A DNA stretch of 64,000 nucleotides, from NCBI GenBank assembly GCA_905182425.1, contig CAJJBP010000013.1, forward strand, positions 1 to 64,000. Reading direction: 5' to 3'. The first letter of the stretch is position 1; every line of letters starts with the position of its first letter. The notes below the pieces were generated by a model. The model was not told the origin of the DNA and did no database searches. It saw only the letters and a program-made list of their open reading frames with translations. The position numbers and the translations under genes are program-made. Shown here piece by piece: positions 55,979 to 64,000 of this stretch. Source of the DNA: an uncultured Planktomarina sp. GTDB taxonomy: Bacteria; Pseudomonadota; Alphaproteobacteria; Rhodobacterales; Rhodobacteraceae.

Positions 55979-56850
55979 TGCATCCTGCTGGTTCTGTAAT
56001 TGTTTTCACTGTGGCCTCTGGCCTTGGATTTGGTCTTCTAACTTGGTTGGGAATTGGTGTGCCTACACTAAAAGGCTGGCATGCATTTTGGTATTATGCT
56101 GTAGCTTTTGGCTTAGCGGGTGGTGGTTTATTGGCCTCCACTTTTCACTTGGGGAACCCACAAAGATTCTTGAAAGCATTCTCGCAATGGCGCAGTAGCT
56201 GGCTTAGCCGTGAAGGATGTTTGGCTGTTGCTTCAATGGCAGTCATGGGTGTCTTTGCCATTTGTTCAATTTTTATGGGTTCGATTTGGCAGCCGTTAGG
56301 CTACATAGGAGCGGCGCTCTCGGTATTAACGATATTTGCTACTTCGATGATTTATGCTCAACTTAAAACGGTTCCACGTTGGAACCATTGGACAACACCG
56401 TGCTTGTTCTTACTGCTATCTTTGGGTGGTGGTGCTTTGTTGGCATTGCAAACATGGTCAGCGGGTATCTTAATTGGGCTGGCAGGTGTAGTGCAGCTTC
56501 TTGCTTGGTATCTTGGTGATAACCAATTTAAACGCAGGGGGTCTAATACTGGAACCGCAACTGGTCTAGGTTTTAGAGGAACTGTGCGGTCATTTGAGTC
56601 TCCTCATACTGGGAATAACTACCTGCTCAAAGAGATGGTTCACAAAGTTGGACGTAAACATGCGCAGAAATTGCGCGTTATTGCTTTCGCCTTAATGATT
56701 GTTTCACCACTGATTTGCTTGTTCATCTCATTTTCAATTCCAGTGGTCGCTGTTGCTTTAGTATTGCATATTTTGGGGATATTTACACAGCGCTGGTTGT
56801 TCTTTGCCGAAGCAGAGCATGTTGTTGGCCTTTACTATGGTAAACGCTAA
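55978..56850 (+). CDS. soeC: sulfite dehydrogenase membrane anchor SoeC
   Basis: A 290-aa membrane protein of the DmsC family with eight hydrophobic segments. It should anchor SoeAB at the inner membrane and hand electrons to quinone. Visible are STFHLGNPQRFLKAFSQWRSSWLSRE near 48-73, the signature of DmsC-type anchors, and AEAEHVVGLYYG at the end. It is the last gene of the xsc-pta-soe operon and is convergent with tdk. Confidence 0.9.
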   Translation: MHPAGSVIVFTVASGLGFGLLTWLGIGVPTLKGWHAFWYYAVAFGLAGGGLLASTFHLGNPQRFLKAFSQWRSSWLSREGCLAVASMAVMGVFAICSIFMGSIWQPLGYIGAALSVLTIFATSMIYAQLKTVPRWNHWTTPCLFLLLSLGGGALLALQTWSAGILIGLAGVVQLLAWYLGDNQFKRRGSNTGTATGLGFRGTVRSFESPHTGNNYLLKEMVHKVGRKHAQKLRVIAFALMIVSPLICLFISFSIPVVAVALVLHILGIFTQRWLFFAEAEHVVGLYYGKR

Positions 56851-56904
56851 CGGGTCAGATATTTGTATTTGTGAATCATATTATGTCTCTAGGGGTTACG
56901 TAAG

Positions 56905-57507
56905 CTAAATTGGTAGAGGAGGCGCGGAGTGATCCTCGACTGCCTCGCAATAATGTCGCCTACACAGAGACAGGTATGTTTCATTGCCGCCAATCTGGAC
57001 CTGATCCCCAGCAGTTACCGCTTTACCGGTACTGTCTAAGCGAACCACCATGGTCGCTTTTTTACCACAATGACAAATCGTCCGCACTTCGCGCATTTCA
57101 TCAGCTAACGCCAAAAGTGCAGCTGATCCTGGAAATAGCTCTCCAAGAAAATCCACTCGAAGGCCATAACACATGATGGGTACTTCAAGGTTATCTACCG
57201 CCCGAGCCAAAGCCCATACCTGATCCCTTGTTAAAAATTGTGCCTCATCAATAAATATACAGGCAACTGGCTCTTCTTCCAGACGTGCCTTTACCTTTTT
57301 GAAAAGGTCTTCATTGGGATGAAACGTATCTGCTTCCTCTCCAATTCCAATGCGCGATGCAATCTTGCCTTTCCCTGCACGTGTATCCATCTGTGCTGTC
57401 ATGAGATAAGTTTTCATGCCTCGTTCACGATAGTTATGGGCAGCTTGAAGCAGCAATGTGGATTTGCCAGCATTCATGGTGGAATAGTTGAAATACAGTT
57501 TAGCCAT
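56905..57507 (-). CDS. tdk: thymidine kinase
   Basis: A 200-aa type II thymidine kinase making dTMP from thymidine and ATP. The P-loop STMNAGKST is at 9-17, the catalytic DEAQF at 87-91 with E88, and the structural zinc site C145, C147, C182 and C187. The thymidine-binding lasso (VQIGGNETY) is complete. Full length. Confidence 0.95.
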   Translation of the reverse strand: MAKLYFNYSTMNAGKSTLLLQAAHNYRERGMKTYLMTAQMDTRAGKGKIASRIGIGEEADTFHPNEDLFKKVKARLEEEPVACIFIDEAQFLTRDQVWALARAVDNLEVPIMCYGLRVDFLGELFPGSAALLALADEMREVRTICHCGKKATMVVRLDSTGKAVTAGDQVQIGGNETYLSLCRRHYCEAVEDHSAPPLPI

Positions 57508-57649
57508 GTCGATTTATGCCCCGCACCATTGGGGCGATGCAAGTGATTTGCTAACGCAATGATGCGGCATTTCTGAGAGAACTTTCAGCGCAACTGTTTT
57601 CAATAAATTTAGTATTTGAAAATACTTCATTTCAATTCATTCAGAAGCC

Positions 57650-60600
57650 TTAGCCCTGTAATGCTTTGACTCCGATATCCCCTTCAGAATGTGCTTTTAT
57701 CGCGAAGGCGGCTGCATGACTGGCAGCGAGGGTTGTGTAATAGGGTACCTTATCCATCAATGCGGAGTTGCGCATGCCACGGCTATCTTCAATAGCCTGA
57801 GATCCTTCGGTTGTATTGAGGATCAGATCGATGCCACCGTCTTTGATTTGGTCCACAATATTGGGTCGGCCTTCATAGACCTTATTTACCACAGCACTTT
57901 CTATGCCTGCCTCTGCAAGGTATTTGGCTGTGCCGCGGGTAGCGGTTAAATTGAAACCCATGTCTCGCAAGCATTTTGCTGCTTCTAAAAGCTTTACGCC
58001 TTTATCATCTTCCTTAATCGACAAGAAGACCGTGCCAGACGTGGGTAGTGTTGTACCCGCGCCAAGCTGAGCTTTATAAAAAGCGCGGTGGAACTTACTG
58101 TCGAATCCCATCACCTCGCCGGTTGAGCGCATTTCTGGGCCAAGCAGGGTATCAACACCTGGGAACCGTGCGAATGGAAGAACAGCCTCTTTTACAGCGA
58201 ATCCTTTGATAGTGGACGGATCAATAAGGTCAAAATTATTTAAAGGCTCACCCGCCATAATCCGAGCCGCGATGCTGGCAATTGGGCTGCGGACGGCTTT
58301 TGCGACAAACGGAACTGTCCGACTGGCGCGAGGGTTAACCTCGATAAGGTAGATGTCCTGATCCTTAATTGCAAATTGGATGTTCATAAGACCCACAACA
58401 TTTAAAGCGAGAGCCAAAGCTTCAGTTTGTTTTTTGAGCTCATCAATGACTTCGTCTGACAATGAATACGGAGGCAATGAGCAAGCACTATCACCAGAGT
58501 GAACTCCGGCTTCTTCAATGTGCTGCATGATGCCAGCGATATGAACATTTTTACCGTCACATAGTGCATCCACATCAATTTCTATGGCGCCAGACAGATA
58601 ACTATCAAGTAAAACAGGACTGTCACCGGAAACGACAACCGCTTCTGATATATAGCGTTCCAAATTGGTTTGATCACGCACGATTTCCATCGCTCGCCCA
58701 CCCAAAACGTACGAGGGGCGAATAACCAAAGGAAAGCCAATCTTTGAAGCAATCTCAAAAGCTTCAGCATCTGATCGTGCAATGCCGTTAGTTGGTTGCT
58801 TGAGATCAAGCTTAGTTACTAGATCTTGAAACCTTTCTCGATCCTCTGCCAAATCGATAGCATCCGGACTTGTGCCTAAAATCGGAATACCCGCTTCTTC
58901 AAGTGCTTTTGCCAATTTCAAAGGAGTTTGACCTCCAAATTGAACAATAACTCCGTGCAACGTACCATTCTCTTGCTCAACGCGCAGGATTTCCATCACA
59001 TGCTCATAGGTAAGAGGTTCAAAATATAAACGATCTGAGGTGTCATAATCCGTGCTAACTGTTTCTGGATTGCAGTTGATCATGATGGTTTCATAGCCCT
59101 GATCCGTCAGAGAATAACAGGCATGACAGCAGCAGTAATCAAACTCAATACCCTGCCCAATACGATTTGGGCCACCGCCAAGAATGACAACCTTTTTACG
59201 ATCTGATGGGCGTGCTTCGCACTCTGTTGTGCCCATAGCTGGGGCTTCATACGTAGAATACATGTATGGTGTCTGTGCTTCAAACTCAGCGGCGCAAGTG
59301 TCTATCCGCTTGAAAACAGATACTACGCCAACTGCATAGCGTGATTTACGGACGTCGTCTTCGCTTCGACCTGTCAAGATTGCAAGCCGACCGTCGGTAA
59401 AGCCCATCATTTTGAGGCGACGCAAACCTAGCTCATCTTGTGGCAGCCCATTAGTTCTCACAAACCCTTCAGCATCAATAATTTCTCGAATACGCGCAAG
59501 AAACCAAGGGTCAAAACTTGTAATATCAAACAGTTCATCATCCGAAAATCCGAAACGCATTGCGTGAGCAATAACGCGAATGCGATCGGGAGATTGGATA
59601 GCCAATTCTCGTGTGAGCGCCTTGTCGATGACATGTTGGGATTCTGAATTAGCGCCGACCAAAATACTGTTCTTTAGAACAATTTGGTCGTCTGGCGGCA
59701 TATCGTTGATTGTGACTTCGTCAAAGCCTGTAAGGCCCGTTTCCATGGATGCCAAAGCTTTTTGTACAGATTCGTGGAATGTTCGACCAATGGCCATAGC
59801 CTCACCCACGGATTTCATTGCAGTTGAAAGCACGGCTTCCGAGCCAGGGAATTTCTCAAATGCAAAACGGGGAATCTTTGTAACAATATAGTCAATTGAA
59901 GGCTCAAAGCTTGCAGGGGTAACTTTGGTGATATCGTTATCCAACTCATCGAGTGTATAGCCAACGGCTAATTTTGCCGCTATTTTTGCGATTGGAAATC
60001 CTGTCGCTTTTGAAGCCAAGGCGGATGAGCGAGACACCCTTGGGTTCATTTCAATGACAACCATGCGACCATCTTTGGGATTAACCGCCCATTGAACATT
60101 TGAGCCACCAGTTTCAACACCAATTTCGCGCAGGACAGCGATGCTAGCATTTCGCATGATTTGATATTCTTTATCAGTGAGGGTCAGGGCTGGCGCCACA
60201 GTGATGCTATCCCCTGTGTGAACGCCCATCGGGTCAATGTTCTCGATAGCACATACGATGATGGCATTATCCGCCTCGTCACGAACAACTTCCATTTCGA
60301 ATTCTTTCCAGCCGAGCAAGCTCTCATCAATGAGAATTTGATTCACTGGTGAGGCATCAAGGCCAGTCTTGCAGAAGTGCTCATAATCTTCACGATTATA
60401 TGCTACACCGCCTCCTGTACCACCCAGAGTAAACGCAGGACGTATAATTGCAGGAAGACCAATACCTTCCAGGGCATCCATGCATTCTTCCATTGTTTCT
60501 GCAATCGCCGCCCGTGGATTTTCTAATCCTAAGCGGTCCATAGCCTCACGGAACAATTTGCGATCTTCAGCCATTTCGATGGCTGGGCGCTTGGCGCCAA

Positions 60601-60946
60601 TCATCTCGACGCCAAATTTTTTAAGAATGCCCATCTCATCTAGTGCTAGTGAGGTGTTCAATCCGGTCTGTCCCCCCATCGTCGGCAAAAGTGCATCAGG
60701 GCGTTCAATCTCAATGATTTTAGCTACAGTTTCTGGTGTGATTGGCTCGATGTATGTGGCATCAGCCATATCAGGGTCTGTCATGATCGTTGCTGGATTG
60801 GAGTTCACTAAGATAACTCTGTAGCCTTCTTCGCGAAGTGCCTTACAAGCTTGTGCTCCGGAGTAGTCGAACTCACACGCTTGGCCAATGATAATTGGTC
60901 CGGCTCCAATGATCATGATCGAATTAATGTCTGTTCTCTTTGGCAT
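57650..60946 (-). CDS. carB: carbamoyl-phosphate synthase large subunit
   Basis: CarB makes carbamoyl phosphate from bicarbonate, ammonia (from CarA) and two ATP for arginine and pyrimidine synthesis. The 1098-aa protein has the two homologous ATP-grasp halves, starting [22 protein letters not shown] and [22 protein letters not shown], plus a C-terminal allosteric MGS domain (about 960-1090). The start was placed at the ATG with GAGGA; nine upstream codons are unlikely. It is divergent from aspS. Confidence 0.97.
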   Translation of the reverse strand: MPKRTDINSIMIIGAGPIIIGQACEFDYSGAQACKALREEGYRVILVNSNPATIMTDPDMADATYIEPITPETVAKIIEIERPDALLPTMGGQTGLNTSLALDEMGILKKFGVEMIGAKRPAIEMAEDRKLFREAMDRLGLENPRAAIAETMEECMDALEGIGLPAIIRPAFTLGGTGGGVAYNREDYEHFCKTGLDASPVNQILIDESLLGWKEFEMEVVRDEADNAIIVCAIENIDPMGVHTGDSITVAPALTLTDKEYQIMRNASIAVLREIGVETGGSNVQWAVNPKDGRMVVIEMNPRVSRSSALASKATGFPIAKIAAKLAVGYTLDELDNDITKVTPASFEPSIDYIVTKIPRFAFEKFPGSEAVLSTAMKSVGEAMAIGRTFHESVQKALASMETGLTGFDEVTINDMPPDDQIVLKNSILVGANSESQHVIDKALTRELAIQSPDRIRVIAHAMRFGFSDDELFDITSFDPWFLARIREIIDAEGFVRTNGLPQDELGLRRLKMMGFTDGRLAILTGRSEDDVRKSRYAVGVVSVFKRIDTCAAEFEAQTPYMYSTYEAPAMGTTECEARPSDRKKVVILGGGPNRIGQGIEFDYCCCHACYSLTDQGYETIMINCNPETVSTDYDTSDRLYFEPLTYEHVMEILRVEQENGTLHGVIVQFGGQTPLKLAKALEEAGIPILGTSPDAIDLAEDRERFQDLVTKLDLKQPTNGIARSDAEAFEIASKIGFPLVIRPSYVLGGRAMEIVRDQTNLERYISEAVVVSGDSPVLLDSYLSGAIEIDVDALCDGKNVHIAGIMQHIEEAGVHSGDSACSLPPYSLSDEVIDELKKQTEALALALNVVGLMNIQFAIKDQDIYLIEVNPRASRTVPFVAKAVRSPIASIAARIMAGEPLNNFDLIDPSTIKGFAVKEAVLPFARFPGVDTLLGPEMRSTGEVMGFDSKFHRAFYKAQLGAGTTLPTSGTVFLSIKEDDKGVKLLEAAKCLRDMGFNLTATRGTAKYLAEAGIESAVVNKVYEGRPNIVDQIKDGGIDLILNTTEGSQAIEDSRGMRNSALMDKVPYYTTLAASHAAAFAIKAHSEGDIGVKALQG

Positions 60947-61302
60947 CACTATGTCCTCATAGTAGGCGTGCAAATTGGCCTGCCTTATAGATATCAGGGG
61001 GTCAGGTGCAAGGGTATTTAGGTATATCTAGCTGGTTTTTATCTTCTTTAATGCGCCAAGTTAAGCTCTGGAGCTTTCAAAATTTGGTGATGCTTAAAAT
61101 CAGCTCACTTTTTAGCTCATCTTTCTAGTCAGCTTGTGTTGTATCATGATAAATGTGGTCAAAAGTAATCTGTAAAAAAATCTGTGTTTCTTGCGTATCC
61201 AATACTATTTTTTATTTCTGTTTCAGCTGTAAAATGGCAGATTGCCTTGACTTTATGTTCGTGCCGGGCTGTATCAGCGCGACTGCTTGAAGGAGCCTGA
61301 CC
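60947..61302 (+). other. divergent promoter region between carB and aspS
   Basis: 356 bases with no gene seen. It must contain both promoters. No clear operator, riboswitch or attenuator was recognised. Confidence 0.4.
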
Positions 61303-63078
61303 ATGCACGCCTATCGTAGCCACACTTGTGCCGATCTTACTAAAGCTAACGTTGGAGAAGCAATTCGTCTCTCTGGCTGGGTTCACCGAGTTCGTGATCA
61401 TGGTGGCATCTTGTTTATAGATTTGCGCGACCACTACGGAATGACTCAGGTGCTTTGTGATCCGGATAGTCCAGTTTTCGCCGAAATCGAAAAAGTGCGC
61501 AGCGAATGGTGTATCCGAATTGATGGCACAGTGAAAGCGCGTGATGAAGGTCTGATAAATCCTAAAATTCCAACGGGTGAAATTGAGGTTTTTATCCGTG
61601 ATATGGAAGTTCTGGGCGCCTCAGAAGAATTGCCTTTGATGGTATTTGGCGAGCAGGAATATCCTGAAGAGACACGTTTGAAATACCGTTATCTGGATTT
61701 GCGCCGTGAAAAGTTGCAGAATAATATGAAGATGCGGTCTGATGTTGTTGCTTCGATGCGAAAACGCATGTGGGACAAAGGTTTCCGTGAGTTTCAAACC
61801 CCAATCATCACAGCTTCAAGCCCTGAAGGCGCGCGGGATTTTCTAGTGCCGTCCCGGCTTCACCCGGGTAAGTTCTATGCCCTACCGCAGGCCCCTCAGC
61901 AATTTAAACAGCTGATCATGGTTTCTGGTTATGATAAATACTTTCAGATAGCACCGTGTTTTCGTGATGAAGACCCTCGTGCTGATCGCTCACCGACTGA
62001 TTTTTACCAGCTGGACCTTGAGATGTCTTTCGTTGAACAGCAGGATATATTTGATACAATCCAACCTGTTATTGTGGGTGTATTTGAGGAGTTTGGCGGC
62101 GGCCGTAAAGTCGACAAAACTTGGGAGCAAATTAGTTACCGTGACGCGGCACTTTGGTATGGTAGCGATAAACCAGATTTGCGTAACCCGATTAAAATGC
62201 AGGTTGTTTCTGATCACTTCAGTGGTTCTGGTTTTGCTATTTTTGCGAAACTTTTGGAACAAAAAGGTACAGAAATTCGTGCGATTCCAGCGCAAACTGG
62301 TGGCAGTCGAAAATTTTGTGATCGGATGAACGCATTTGCGCAAAAGGAAGGTCTGCCTGGAATGGGGTACATCTTCTGGCGCGATCAAGGCGAAGGCATG
62401 GAGGCCGCAGGGCCTTTGGCTAAGAACATTGGGCCTGAGCGCACAGAGGCAATTAGGCAGCAATTAGGCTTGGGTGTTGGCGATGCTGCATTCTTCCTGG
62501 GCGGAAAGCCAAAAGTATTTGAAGCTGTGGCTGGGCGTGCGCGCAACGAAATAGGCGATGAGCTAGGGCTAACTGATAAAGACCGTTTTGCATTTGCATG
62601 GATTGTAGATTTCCCAATTTATGAGAAAGATGCTGAAACAGGCAAAGTAGACTTTGAGCATAACCCGTTTTCCATGCCACAAGGTGGAATGGAAGCACTT
62701 CACGGAGATCCCTTAAAAGTGCTGGGATATCAATATGATTTGGCTTGTAATGGTTATGAATTGGTCAGTGGTGCGATCCGAAATCACCGGCCTGAGATTA
62801 TGTTTAAGGCTTTTGAAATTGCGGGTTACGGTAAAGAAGAAGTTGAAAAGCGGTTTGGTGGCATGGTTAATGCGTTCCAATATGGTGCTCCGCCTCACGG
62901 GGGGTGTGCCGCTGGTATTGACCGGATCGTTATGCTGTTAGCAGATGAAGCAAACATCCGCGAAGTGATTATGTTTCCAATGAACCAACGTGGCGAAGAT
63001 TTGATGATGTCCGCGCCCTCGGAACCAATGAATGAACAGCTGCGCGAGTTGTCTTTGCGGGTCATTGAACCTGACTAA
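61303..63078 (+). CDS. aspS: aspartyl-tRNA synthetase, probably non-discriminating
   Basis: A 591-aa bacterial-type AspRS with an N-terminal anticodon-binding OB domain (1-105), a class II core (motif 2 near 210-230, [19 protein letters not shown]), the bacterial GAD insertion (about 285-420) and motif 3 (GIDRIVMLL). In the OB domain H33 occurs in RDHGG; in bacterial AspRS a histidine here is linked to charging both tRNA-Asp and tRNA-Asn, while discriminating enzymes have leucine. That is from memory of the family. An AAGGAG site precedes the ATG. Confidence 0.95.
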   Translation: MHAYRSHTCADLTKANVGEAIRLSGWVHRVRDHGGILFIDLRDHYGMTQVLCDPDSPVFAEIEKVRSEWCIRIDGTVKARDEGLINPKIPTGEIEVFIRDMEVLGASEELPLMVFGEQEYPEETRLKYRYLDLRREKLQNNMKMRSDVVASMRKRMWDKGFREFQTPIITASSPEGARDFLVPSRLHPGKFYALPQAPQQFKQLIMVSGYDKYFQIAPCFRDEDPRADRSPTDFYQLDLEMSFVEQQDIFDTIQPVIVGVFEEFGGGRKVDKTWEQISYRDAALWYGSDKPDLRNPIKMQVVSDHFSGSGFAIFAKLLEQKGTEIRAIPAQTGGSRKFCDRMNAFAQKEGLPGMGYIFWRDQGEGMEAAGPLAKNIGPERTEAIRQQLGLGVGDAAFFLGGKPKVFEAVAGRARNEIGDELGLTDKDRFAFAWIVDFPIYEKDAETGKVDFEHNPFSMPQGGMEALHGDPLKVLGYQYDLACNGYELVSGAIRNHRPEIMFKAFEIAGYGKEEVEKRFGGMVNAFQYGAPPHGGCAAGIDRIVMLLADEANIREVIMFPMNQRGEDLMMSAPSEPMNEQLRELSLRVIEPD

Positions 63079-63336
63079 ATATATTTTATACTGATGCCTT
63101 GTGAGTAGAATAGTGTTGTGGGTCACTATGGGGAGATGTTGTCTGCTTTTCAGTGATCTAAATAAACTACACTTCAACTTATGCTTGAGCGACGCATACC
63201 AACGGCATAGTTGTGCACCCGCCCCTATTCGGATTTAAGGTTATAATAATTTTGCAAGAGAGGCTCAAAAAGCGGCTTTAACCCCCTTGCGTTGGTTGTC
63301 TGGTGGCGCCTAAAGCAAAGAAATTTGGAGAAAAGT

Positions 63337-63744
63337 ATGATCGGTCGACTGAACCATGTAGCGATTGCCGTGCCCGATTTGGACGCTGCGTCTGCGCAAT
63401 ACGCAAATACACTCGGTGCCAAAGTTGGCTTAGCAAAAGACGAGCCTGATCATGGTGTGACAGTCGTTTTTATCGAATTGCCCAATACGAAAATAGAACT
63501 CTTATTTCCGTTGGGTGAAGATTCCCCAATCCAAAATTTCCTGGATAAAAATCCTTCAGGGGGCATTCACCATATGTGTTATGAAGTTGATGATATCCTT
63601 GCTGCACGAGATCAGCTTCAGGTACAAGGAGCTCGAGTTTTAGGAAGTGGTGAGCCAAAAATTGGAGCCCACGGTAAACCTGTGCTATTTCTCCACCCCA
63701 AAGACTTTAACGGATGTTTAATCGAGCTAGAACAATCTAAATAG
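63337..63744 (+). CDS. mce: methylmalonyl-CoA epimerase
   Basis: A 135-aa vicinal-oxygen-chelate enzyme that epimerises methylmalonyl-CoA in propionate metabolism. Metal ligands expected are H7 (LNHVAIAV), the second histidine in GGIHHMCYEV (about 82) and the terminal glutamate in CLIELEQ; DEPDHGVTVVFIELPNTKIELL is characteristic. The start follows a GGAG site. The 258 bp upstream of it show no other gene. Confidence 0.93.
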   Translation: MIGRLNHVAIAVPDLDAASAQYANTLGAKVGLAKDEPDHGVTVVFIELPNTKIELLFPLGEDSPIQNFLDKNPSGGIHHMCYEVDDILAARDQLQVQGARVLGSGEPKIGAHGKPVLFLHPKDFNGCLIELEQSK

Positions 63745-63763
63745 AACTCAAGGAAAATTTTTA

Positions 63764-64000
63764 ATGGGTATTACATCTGCCATCGTTCTCTACGCCGTCA
63801 TATGGTTTCTGACCCTGTTAGTCGTGCTACCGTTGCGCCTCCAAACGCAAGGCGATTTAGGTAAAGTGGTTCCAGGCACCCATGCGGGTAGCCCAGAAAA
63901 CCCACAAATGAAGAAACGCTTTTTAGTTACGACGGTTTTTGCAGCTTTTGTATGGGTCATCGTCGCAGGAAGCATTGTGAGTGGCATTTTTACTGTGCGT
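63764..64000 (+). CDS. DUF1467-family membrane protein, cut by the window end
   Basis: Seventy-nine codons are visible, open to the end of the window. The N-terminal membrane segment (about 5-24), the charged stretch RLQTQGDLGKVVPGTHAGSP (26-45) and the second segment (about 53-74) fit the DUF1467 family, which often follows mce in alphaproteobacteria. AAGGA precedes the ATG. The missing part is probably only a few codons. Function unknown. Confidence 0.75.
   Translation, partial: MGITSAIVLYAVIWFLTLLVVLPLRLQTQGDLGKVVPGTHAGSPENPQMKKRFLVTTVFAAFVWVIVAGSIVSGIFTVR

Noticed and set aside
1-64000. CRISPR arrays or defence systems
   Set aside because: No regularly spaced direct repeats and no nuclease, toxin-antitoxin or restriction genes were recognised.

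Overview
This window looks like a chromosomal stretch of a marine alphaproteobacterium of the Rhodobacterales (Roseobacter group). The evidence is the gene content: glcDEF, a two-domain aldehyde dehydrogenase beside deoC, a DUF1523 protein, and tauR/tpa/xsc/pta/soeABC taurine-sulfonate dissimilation. A 5-oxoprolinase, a non-discriminating-looking AspRS, and a methylmalonyl-CoA epimerase followed by a DUF1467 protein fit the same group. Base composition is moderate by eye, with one clearly AT-richer block at about 36.3-43.0 kb. No tRNA, rRNA, CRISPR array, integrase or insertion sequence was recognised.

Layout. 0.1-4.1 kb: glycolate oxidase genes glcD (broken by many frameshifts), glcE and glcF behind a palindromic operator. 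4.1-8.8 kb: secreted trypsin-like protease, succinate-semialdehyde dehydrogenase (minus strand), KynB-like hydrolase, and three small membrane proteins. 8.9-13.0 kb: deoC plus tandem aldehyde dehydrogenase, divergent from rpe. 13.5-18.9 kb: fused 5-oxoprolinase converging on a class III aminotransferase and ureidoglycolate lyase. 19.0-32.4 kb: a galactoside catabolism locus. It holds a sugar ABC importer, GH36 and GH42 galactosidases, an SDR sugar dehydrogenase, an SMP-30 lactonase, 2-keto-3-deoxygalactonate kinase and aldolase, and a mutarotase. A divergent IclR regulator and the ABC ATPase lie across the promoter. In this locus galM and the lactonase each carry one frameshift, and the SDR lacks its catalytic lysine.

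32.4-56.9 kb: taurine and sulfite metabolism in two blocks. The first (minus strand) is tpa, tauR and a TauE/SafE exporter. The second (plus strand) is xsc, pta, soeA, an alpha/beta hydrolase, soeB and soeC. Together they would convert taurine to sulfoacetaldehyde, then acetyl phosphate plus sulfite, then acetyl-CoA, with sulfite exported or oxidised to sulfate. Between the blocks lies an AT-rich insertion with a broken fibronectin-III-type gene, a ureohydrolase and a complete PotABCD-like importer. It is followed by the corpse of a TauC/SsuC-type permease, so the expected taurine importer appears lost and another transporter sits in its place. fadB-like, alpha/beta hydrolase and metY genes then precede xsc on the minus strand.

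56.9-64.0 kb: housekeeping genes tdk, carB, aspS, mce and a DUF1467 gene that runs off the end of the window.

The most interesting hypotheses are that the ureohydrolase plus polyamine-type importer feeds a guanidino compound into the taurine pathway, that the extra hydrolase inside the soe operon has a role in sulfite oxidation, and that several catabolic genes here are in an early stage of decay.
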